Assembly: GCA_049511415.1 (NCBI GenBank)
Contig: JBEKYC010000026.1
Coordinates: forward strand, 21,859 to 85,858
Direction: 5' to 3'
Length of the DNA: 64,000 nt
Origin: Bog-159 sp049511415
GTDB lineage: Bacteria; Acidobacteriota; Terriglobia; Bryobacterales; Bryobacteraceae
In this document: positions 58,759 to 64,000 of the stretch, piece after piece
How the letters are laid out: every line of letters starts with the position of its first letter
How positions within the stretch are numbered: the first letter of the stretch is position 1
Program-made: the position numbers and the translations under genes
The notes under the pieces: generated by a model
The model's input: only the letters and a program-made list of their open reading frames with translations
The model's database searches: none
Told to the model about the DNA's origin: nothing

Positions 58759-59886
58759 TTGATTAAGAAACTGACATCATTCATCATATTCGCGGCGATG
58801 GGGAGTGTGTTGTACTCTCAGACGCCCGGCGGCGCAAGCAAGCCGCAGCCCGACGTTTTGATATTTACGGACGGCGAAAAGCTTATCGGCCACCTGGTAA
58901 GCGCCAAGGGCGGCTCGGTCACTTTCAAGAGCGACATGGCCGGGGAGGTAACAGTTGACTGGGCCAAGATCCAGGAGCTGCACACCGCGGGTCCGTACGC
59001 CGTAATCGGCAAGGACGCCAAGCTGCGCAAACACATGGACACCGGCCAGGTGCCCGCGGGCAACCTCTCCATGGCGGATCAAAAGATCGCCGTGCAGCCG
59101 GCGGCCGGTGCGGCGCGCACGGTTCCGGTGGCGGATGCCGCTTTCGTGCTGGATCAGCCTGCGTTTGAAAAGGCGATCAACAGCAATGAAGGCTTCCTGA
59201 ACAACTGGGGCGGCAGCGTCACGGCCGGCGCGAGTATCGTGGAAGCCACGCAGAATTCCAGCACGTTCACGGGCGGCATCGGCATCGCGCGGACCTCGCC
59301 GACCGAGAGCTGGCTTAACCCCAGCGACCGCACGTTGTTCGATTTCAGCGCGGCGTATGGCAAAATCAGCTCGCCCGGCGTGGCGGACATCAAAACCGAG
59401 ATTCTTCACGCGGACGCCGAAGAGGACAAGTATTTCTCGACGAGTGTGTTTGGCTTCGGCCGGGCCGGTTTCGATCATAACTATTCCCAGGGTTTGGATC
59501 TGCAACAGAACTACAGCGGCGGACTGGGGTGGACCGTCGAAAAATCGACCGCTTCCGAACTGGATCTGAAGGCCGCGGTTTCCTACATCCACCAGAGCTT
59601 CGATGTCAGCGCATCGAGCGAGAGTCTCATCGGCACCACCTTCTCGGAAATCTACACATTCAAATTCAAGAGCGGGATCTTGCTGAACCAACAGATCTCC
59701 GCCACGCCCGCCTGGAACAATACCAACGCCTACTTCGGCAGCGCCAGTGTGGGGCTCACCGTCCCCGTCCACAAGCGGTTGAGCGTGTCGCTGGCATCGC
59801 TCGATTCGTTTCTGAACGATCCGCCGCCGGGCTTCAAGAAGAACTCGTTCCAGTTTACGGCGGGACTCACGTACGCACTGAAATAA
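58759..59886 (+). CDS. DUF481 outer-membrane protein with N-terminal SH3-like part
   Basis: 375 residues from TTG 58759, with GGAG eight bases before. It gives a signal peptide (MIKKLTSFIIFAAMGSVLYSQ); the frame extends upstream but without protein character. Residues about 30-130 hold a small sheet region (DVLIFTDGEKLIGHLVSAKGGSVTFKS is typical, seen in pieces) like that of YdiY relatives. DUF481 follows to the end (WGGSVTAGASIVEATQNSSTF, FGFGRAGFDHNYSQGLDLQQNYSGGLG, FQFTAGLTYALK). It is a beta barrel of about ten strands in the outer membrane. It is the first gene after the sigma-54 regulator and likely its target, together with the PEGA gene 24 bases downstream. Confidence 0.83.
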   Translation: MIKKLTSFIIFAAMGSVLYSQTPGGASKPQPDVLIFTDGEKLIGHLVSAKGGSVTFKSDMAGEVTVDWAKIQELHTAGPYAVIGKDAKLRKHMDTGQVPAGNLSMADQKIAVQPAAGAARTVPVADAAFVLDQPAFEKAINSNEGFLNNWGGSVTAGASIVEATQNSSTFTGGIGIARTSPTESWLNPSDRTLFDFSAAYGKISSPGVADIKTEILHADAEEDKYFSTSVFGFGRAGFDHNYSQGLDLQQNYSGGLGWTVEKSTASELDLKAAVSYIHQSFDVSASSESLIGTTFSEIYTFKFKSGILLNQQISATPAWNNTNAYFGSASVGLTVPVHKRLSVSLASLDSFLNDPPPGFKKNSFQFTAGLTYALK

Positions 59887-59910
59887 CTTTCGCAACTTAG
59901 GAGACAATCA

Positions 59911-60456
59911 ATGAAGATCAATTCGACCGGCTGCCGGCTGGCCGCCACTGGAATACTGCTCATCACCGGCAGTCTGGGATTCGGCGAGACCGGCACCTTA
60001 AAAGTGAAAGCCACCACTGGCCGCGCCGGCGTATTCGTCGACGATAAGTATATTGGCCCGGCCGCAAACTTCGGTGTTACTCGAAGCTACGCCGTAGAGG
60101 CGGGCGAGCATACGATCACGCTGCGCGAACCGCGCTACGAAATGGCTACCAGCCATGTGACCGTGGTAGCCAAGAAGACCGTGACGGTCAAAATCGACCT
60201 GAAGGCATTGCCCGAGCCTAAGGGCCCGTTTGGCCGGCTGCGCGTGGCCGGAGCCGAGAAGTACGCGGCCGTCTATGTCAACGGCGGCTACATGGGTCAC
60301 GCCGACGAGTTTGACAACTTTGCGCAAGGCCTGCTGCTGCCGGCCGGATCGTACACGGTCAAGATCGTATCGGTCAGCGGCGCACCGCTGGTGGAGCAGT
60401 CCGTCGACTTGAAGGCGAACGCCACCGTCATCGTGCACGCGACCGGCAAGGCCTAG
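59911..60456 (+). CDS. Secreted PEGA-domain protein
   Basis: 181 residues with a signal peptide (about 1-26) and a good ribosome site (AGGAGA seven bases before). Two PEGA-like sheets follow: residues about 29-95 (LKVKATTGRAGVFVDDKYIG, VEAGEHTITLREPRYE) and about 105-175 (RLRVAGAEKYAAVYVNGGYMG, LPAGSYTVKIVSVSG). PEGA domains are small envelope adhesion modules. It probably shares a transcript with the DUF481 gene. It ends convergently with the FecR-like gene, overlapping by four bases. Confidence 0.82.
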   Translation: MKINSTGCRLAATGILLITGSLGFGETGTLKVKATTGRAGVFVDDKYIGPAANFGVTRSYAVEAGEHTITLREPRYEMATSHVTVVAKKTVTVKIDLKALPEPKGPFGRLRVAGAEKYAAVYVNGGYMGHADEFDNFAQGLLLPAGSYTVKIVSVSGAPLVEQSVDLKANATVIVHATGKA

Positions 60457-62129
60457 CGCTCCCCGCGGCGCTCGGGCGGTTTGCGTTCCGGCGGCGCGGC
60501 GTGCGGAGGCGGAGCTTGCCGAAGCGGAACCGAATGCGGCGCAGCCGGATGTTGTGCGTGCGCGACTTGCGGCGGCGCTGTGTGGGCTGCTGGCGCGGGC
60601 GGCCTATAAGGGCGCGCGGGCGCAGAGGGCGGCCGGGTGTGCACGACTTGCGGAGGCGCCGGTCGCGCGGGCAGCGCCGGCTGCGGATGCGGCGGTGGTT
60701 GCAGATGGGCGGACTGTGGTATCACGGGCCGTGCGGGCGGAGTGGTCCGCGACACGACCGGCCGATTCAGCACCGCGGCCGGCGGCGGCGCTACATGGCC
60801 TGCCGCGGCATGCCCCAACCTGCTGGCCAATTTCGTCGTCACATGCGGCGCCGCAGCCGCCGCGCGAAGTGCGCCGATTTGAGCGGGCTGGACGCGCATG
60901 GCGACCTGTTGCACCGGCCGCGCCGACGCCAACGCGCCGGGCGGCACGGCTACCACGGCTCCCGGAACCGACCGGTTCATGTACGTATCGATCGGGACGG
61001 CACCGGTCCGCACATAGCCGTTATAAACGTTGGCGATCATCGCCGTATTAGTGATCCTCGTATTGGTGACGTTGATGCGCGTCACGAACGCGGCGCTGGC
61101 GGTAAATGCCGGCACGTAAACATCCCGCGGCCCAAGCGGAAACCAGCCGACGGCCGGCCCGCCGCTCCATCCCACGGAGATCCCGAACCCCGCGCCGAAC
61201 CCGACCCATGCCACCAGCGCCGGTGCATAGACCGGCGCTACAGCCACCGGACCGGGACACCAGCCCCAGTATCCGCCGACGTACGCCCAGCGGCCATAAT
61301 GAAACGGCGCGAAGCCCCAAGGCGCATCGTCGACCCAGGTCCATCCCCATGGATCGATCCACGCCCAATGACCGTCGTGATAAGGCGCCCATCCGGCAGC
61401 AACGCTGTTCGGCACCCATACTTCGCCATAATCCGGCGTTTCGCGCCAGGTTCCATACTCGCCTAAGTCCTCGTATCCGACCATGTCCGGAGACACGTAG
61501 CGGGCGTTGGCATAACGGTCTTCGCGCTGGTTCCGCGAGATCACCCAGCGGTCGAAACTGTCATAGCCCGGCGCGGCGTTGATTTTGTATTGCGCCTGCT
61601 GGCCCGCGCCCACGACCTGAGCCTGCTGGCCCGCATGGACCGTGACCGCGCCGGCGGCCGTAGTGACCTGCCCCTCCCCATCGCGCACCGTAACGTAAGT
61701 CTGGCCATTATCCGTGTTCACATCCACGCGATATTCGCCCGGACGGCTGGGCATGAAGGCCAGATTGGGAGTGTCGATCTCGAGATTGCCTGCGAGGCGC
61801 CGGAGACGGATGTCCAGTTCGCCGGACGAAAGCCGGATTTGCGCCGTGCGATCGTCCAGATCCATGAACTCGAAAGCGGTACGATCGCCCAGGCGGAAAG
61901 CGGTCCCCGGTATGTGTACCTCCGCGCGTCCGCCTTGATCCGCATAGATCTGGTCGCCCATGGTCAAGGGCCGGTTTACGGCTGCGGCAACCCAATTGTT
62001 GACTCCCGCCGGTGCAAAAGATACAGCCCCGTTGATGTAGCTGATCCGCCCGGTGCGCGAGGGTGGATCCTGGGCGGCCAGCAGGCCGGCCAGAGCCAGG
62101 GCGGATACAAGTAAGCGTGATATGGACAT
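60453..62129 (-). CDS. Secreted DUF6600/FecR-domain protein with Pro-rich tail
   Basis: 558 residues from ATG 62129 (AGAGG five bases before), opening with MSISRLLVSALALAGLLAAQ. Residues about 28-165 are FecR-like (GRISYINGAVSFAPAGV, IYADQGGRAEVHIPG, RLSSGELDIRL). Residues about 195-330 are Trp/Tyr/Gly-rich and match DUF6600 (WAPYHDGHWAWIDPWGWTWV, FAPFHYGRWAYVGGYWGWCPG in pieces). After about residue 440 it is Pro/Ala/His-rich and disordered. No sigma-regulator helix is present, so it is not a classical FecR anti-sigma factor. It is probably a surface or cell-wall protein. It is divergent from the lyase gene with 154 bases between the starts. Confidence 0.82.
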   Translation of the reverse strand: MSISRLLVSALALAGLLAAQDPPSRTGRISYINGAVSFAPAGVNNWVAAAVNRPLTMGDQIYADQGGRAEVHIPGTAFRLGDRTAFEFMDLDDRTAQIRLSSGELDIRLRRLAGNLEIDTPNLAFMPSRPGEYRVDVNTDNGQTYVTVRDGEGQVTTAAGAVTVHAGQQAQVVGAGQQAQYKINAAPGYDSFDRWVISRNQREDRYANARYVSPDMVGYEDLGEYGTWRETPDYGEVWVPNSVAAGWAPYHDGHWAWIDPWGWTWVDDAPWGFAPFHYGRWAYVGGYWGWCPGPVAVAPVYAPALVAWVGFGAGFGISVGWSGGPAVGWFPLGPRDVYVPAFTASAAFVTRINVTNTRITNTAMIANVYNGYVRTGAVPIDTYMNRSVPGAVVAVPPGALASARPVQQVAMRVQPAQIGALRAAAAAPHVTTKLASRLGHAAAGHVAPPPAAVLNRPVVSRTTPPARPVIPQSAHLQPPPHPQPALPARPAPPQVVHTRPPSAPARPYRPPAPAAHTAPPQVAHAQHPAAPHSVPLRQAPPPHAAPPERKPPERRGER

Positions 62130-62210
62130 GATTGCCTCTGCGGCTGTGGCGTTGCACGCCATCGACCGGATTAAGCTTCGTAAAGTGTTGTACGGCACCA
62201 TAGTTAGCTG

Positions 62211-62239
62211 TTGACACGGTTTTTGCGGAATGGCATAAT
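62211..62239 (+). promoter_or_regulatory. Strong sigma-70 promoter of the aromatic lyase gene
   Basis: TTGACA (62211-62216, perfect -35), a 17-base spacer, and CATAAT (62234-62239, five of six). It is the best sigma-70 match in the window. The expected start is near 62246. Confidence 0.65.
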
Positions 62240-62247
62240 GAGCCAGA

Positions 62248-62267
62248 ACACCACTGCATTGTGGTGT
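62248..62267 (+). promoter_or_regulatory. Seven-base inverted repeat in the lyase leader
   Basis: ACACCAC (62248-62254) and GTGGTGT (62261-62267) are perfect complements around a six-base loop TGCATT. It starts at the expected transcription start and ends 16 bases before the ATG. It could be an operator for a dimeric repressor or an RNA hairpin in the leader. Confidence 0.45.
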
Positions 62268-62283
62268 ATGGGATGCTACAAAA

Positions 62284-63900
62284 ATGGCGACTCTGATCAT
62301 TCCGACGTCGGTGATCTGCATTTCCAGGGAGCAGCTTTCGCTGGAGGAAATTGTGTCGGTGGCCCGGAACGGGCAACACGTGGTGCTGAGCGGCGACGCG
62401 GAGTTCCGGCGGCAGATCCAACGCAGCCGCGAAGCGCTGGAAAGCAAGCTGGCGGCGGGCGAAGTCGTCTATGGCGTGAATACGGGATTCGGCGGGAATG
62501 CGCGGTATGTAATTCCTTCCGAGGAGTTGTCGCATCATCAGCAGAATCTGCTGGAATTTCTGTCGTGCGGCGTAGGGGAAGCGCTGCCCGAGGAAGCCGT
62601 GCGGGCAGCCATACTGCTGCGCGCGAATGCCCTGGCGCGGGGACTCTCGGCCGTGCGGATCGTGGTCATCGAACGGCTGCTGGACCTGCTGAATCATGGC
62701 ATCACGCCGGTAGTGCCGCGGTATGGCTCGGTGGGCGCCAGCGGCGACCTTTGCCCTTCGGCGTATATCACGCGGGTGATGGCCGGGCGCGGTGAAGCAT
62801 TCTACCAGGGGCGCCGGATTCCCGCCGGGGAAGCGCTACGCAGCGCCGGGATCGAACCGCTGCAACTGGAAGCCAAGGAAGGCCTGGCGCTGTTGAACGG
62901 CACGACGGTGATGACCGGCATCAGCTCGATGGTGCTGGATGAAGCGGCTTACCTGTTTCGCCTGTCGCTGGGCGCGCTGGCTATGATCGCCGAGGCGCTG
63001 GGATCCTCGCCGGACTATTATCATCCGGCCATCCACCTGGCGAAGCATCATCCGGGCCAGTTGGCGGTGGCGGAGATGCTGAATTCGATGCTGTTCGATT
63101 CGAAGCTGGCGGTGCCGCTGGACGAGATACGGCATCGCGTGGAGGAGGCCGGGCGGCGGGCGAACGGCAGTCACGAAGTGGCGGCCGCCGGTGAGTCCAT
63201 TCAAAGCCCGTACTCGTTGCGCTGCGCGCCACAGGGCTTGGGACCGATGCAGGAAACGCTGGAACAGTGCCGCACAGTGATCGAACGGGAGGCGAATTCG
63301 GTGAACGATAATCCGTTGATCGATCCCGGAGTTGGGTGTGGCATGGAGCGGGTACATCACACGGGTAACTTCTACGGCGCGCACATCGCGCGGGCCATGG
63401 ATGGATTAAAGCTGGACCTGGCGAACCTGGCCAACTGGCTGCACTCCCTGATGGCGCTGCTGATGGACGAGCGCTTCTCCAACGGCCTGCCGGCTTCGCT
63501 CAGCCCGCACGTAGGACTCTACCAGGGATTCAAGGGCATGCAGATCGTGCATACCAGCCTGGTGACGGCAATCCGGCATTGGTGCGCGCCGAGCCTGATT
63601 CACACGCTGCCCACCGAGCAATACAACCAGGACATTGTCAGCCTGGGCACGCATTCGGCGCTCACGGCCATGGACATCACGCGGCTGCTGCGCCAGGCGG
63701 TGGCTATCACGCTGCTTTCGGCGGCGCAGGCCATCGACCTGCGGTCCGGCCGGGAGCGCCTGGGAGAGGGCACCCGGCCGATCTACCGGAGTCTGCGAGT
63801 CGTCAGCGACTTCGTGGAGGCGGATCGCGCGCTGGACGGGGACATCGCGGCAGTGTGCGGGCTGATCGAACGGCGGGAGATCCCGGTGCTCAACAACTGA
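62284..63900 (+). CDS. MIO-type aromatic amino acid ammonia-lyase (PAL-like rather than HutH)
   Basis: 538 residues. The MIO cofactor forms from ASG at 152-154 (GSVGASGDLCP), the catalytic Tyr63 is in VVYGVNTGFGG, and later motifs are NGTTVMTG, QSPYSLRCAPQ, NDNPLI and the C-terminal QYNQDIVSLG. At the substrate-selecting pair the sequence reads LLEFLSCG (Phe92-Leu93). Phenylalanine lyases have Phe-Leu here, tyrosine lyases His-Leu, histidine lyases Ser-His. So it is probably a phenylalanine ammonia-lyase or a related aminomutase. No hutU or hutI follows, which also argues against histidine use. The enzyme is a cytosolic tetramer. The product would be cinnamate. Confidence 0.87.
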   Translation: MATLIIPTSVICISREQLSLEEIVSVARNGQHVVLSGDAEFRRQIQRSREALESKLAAGEVVYGVNTGFGGNARYVIPSEELSHHQQNLLEFLSCGVGEALPEEAVRAAILLRANALARGLSAVRIVVIERLLDLLNHGITPVVPRYGSVGASGDLCPSAYITRVMAGRGEAFYQGRRIPAGEALRSAGIEPLQLEAKEGLALLNGTTVMTGISSMVLDEAAYLFRLSLGALAMIAEALGSSPDYYHPAIHLAKHHPGQLAVAEMLNSMLFDSKLAVPLDEIRHRVEEAGRRANGSHEVAAAGESIQSPYSLRCAPQGLGPMQETLEQCRTVIEREANSVNDNPLIDPGVGCGMERVHHTGNFYGAHIARAMDGLKLDLANLANWLHSLMALLMDERFSNGLPASLSPHVGLYQGFKGMQIVHTSLVTAIRHWCAPSLIHTLPTEQYNQDIVSLGTHSALTAMDITRLLRQAVAITLLSAAQAIDLRSGRERLGEGTRPIYRSLRVVSDFVEADRALDGDIAAVCGLIERREIPVLNN

Positions 63901-64000
63901 TCCGGAGCGCGTGTAAAAGCAGACCCAATTTCCTGTAAACCTTTAATATAGAGGCTATTGCCCCATTACGTGGCTGTCGTCGCGTTGGGCTAAATTGGGC
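63901..64000. other. Non-coding end of window
   Basis: The last 100 bases after the lyase gene hold no gene, clear hairpin or promoter that I can identify; a neighbouring gene may begin outside. Confidence 0.5.

Noticed and set aside
60453..62129. FecR anti-sigma factor
   Set aside because: A FecR-like sheet is present, but there is no sigma factor gene nearby, no inner-membrane helix after the signal, and the rest is DUF6600 and Pro-rich.
62284..63900. Histidine ammonia-lyase (hutH) naming
   Set aside because: The selectivity pair is Phe-Leu and not Ser-His, and there is no hutU or hutI nearby.

Overview
The window is a GC-rich, densely coded chromosomal segment with no rRNA, tRNA, CRISPR array, insertion sequence or prophage that I could recognise. 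The gene content suggests an acidobacterium, most likely of the Bryobacterales/Solibacter type. The pointers are an Oar-like TonB receptor with an N-terminal carboxypeptidase-regulatory domain, FG-GAP/ASPIC-UnbV proteins, DUF6600-type FecR proteins, PQQ-like beta-propellers, PD40/TPR fusions, DUF3500, and short Ser/Gln/Thr-rich proteins. This assignment is an inference from family content; there is no rRNA to confirm it.

Layout. 1-1148: tail of a trans-aconitate methyltransferase and a VapC locus whose antitoxin is frameshifted. 1237-5914: a tight operon of two secreted PQQ-like propellers and an iron-type alcohol dehydrogenase, followed by a secreted repeat protein and a convergent TPR protein. 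8837-14349: an RND efflux pump (permease and adaptor) and an M48 protease. 14361-23000: M24 peptidase, outer-membrane barrel, FxLYD membrane protein, SpoU methyltransferase, a haem-motif/PD40/TPR fusion, DUF3500, a decayed Phd-PIN locus and an SDR. 23112-27262 (minus strand): ParD-like antitoxin, an overlapping YkgJ/HAD/DsbA operon, and an ABC exporter preceded by a 20-codon ORF with a perfect Shine-Dalgarno. 27573-29409: accB-accC. 29490-36680: a signalling block with a YfiR-like protein, a CHASE8 hybrid kinase, a REC-PAS-GGDEF-EAL protein, and a convergent LuxR regulator/kinase pair. 36947-37807: an intact Xre-RES toxin-antitoxin pair. 37901-43996: transketolase, then NodB-like deacetylase, acyl carrier protein, ketosynthase and an M20 amidohydrolase. 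44007-48322: His-rich protein, TonB receptor, LytTR regulator. 48504-52756: parvulin/FG-GAP/UnbV fusion, and a GNAT plus DUF3179 operon. 53062-60456: coiled-coil protein, OmpA protein, Ras-like GTPase, hybrid kinase and NtrC-type regulator, all tightly packed, followed by DUF481 and PEGA genes behind a likely sigma-54 promoter. 60453-63900: DUF6600/FecR protein and a MIO-type aromatic amino acid lyase under a strong sigma-70 promoter.

The most striking item is the DUF3179 gene at 51072-52286 (minus strand). Its reading frame is interrupted once, by a TGA at 51803-51801, exactly where the family has the first Cys of a CxxC motif. The TGA is followed at once by a hairpin with a GGUCU apical loop that resembles a bacterial SECIS element. 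The natural reading is a selenoprotein with a UxxC redox motif. No selA, selB, selC or selD is present in the window, so this has to be confirmed elsewhere in the genome.

Second in interest is the GTPase/OmpA/two-component cluster, with a sigma-54 type promoter directly after the enhancer-binding-protein gene. Third is a YfiR-CHASE8 module in which the usual diguanylate cyclase output is replaced by a hybrid histidine kinase. Three of the four toxin-antitoxin loci appear broken or incomplete.
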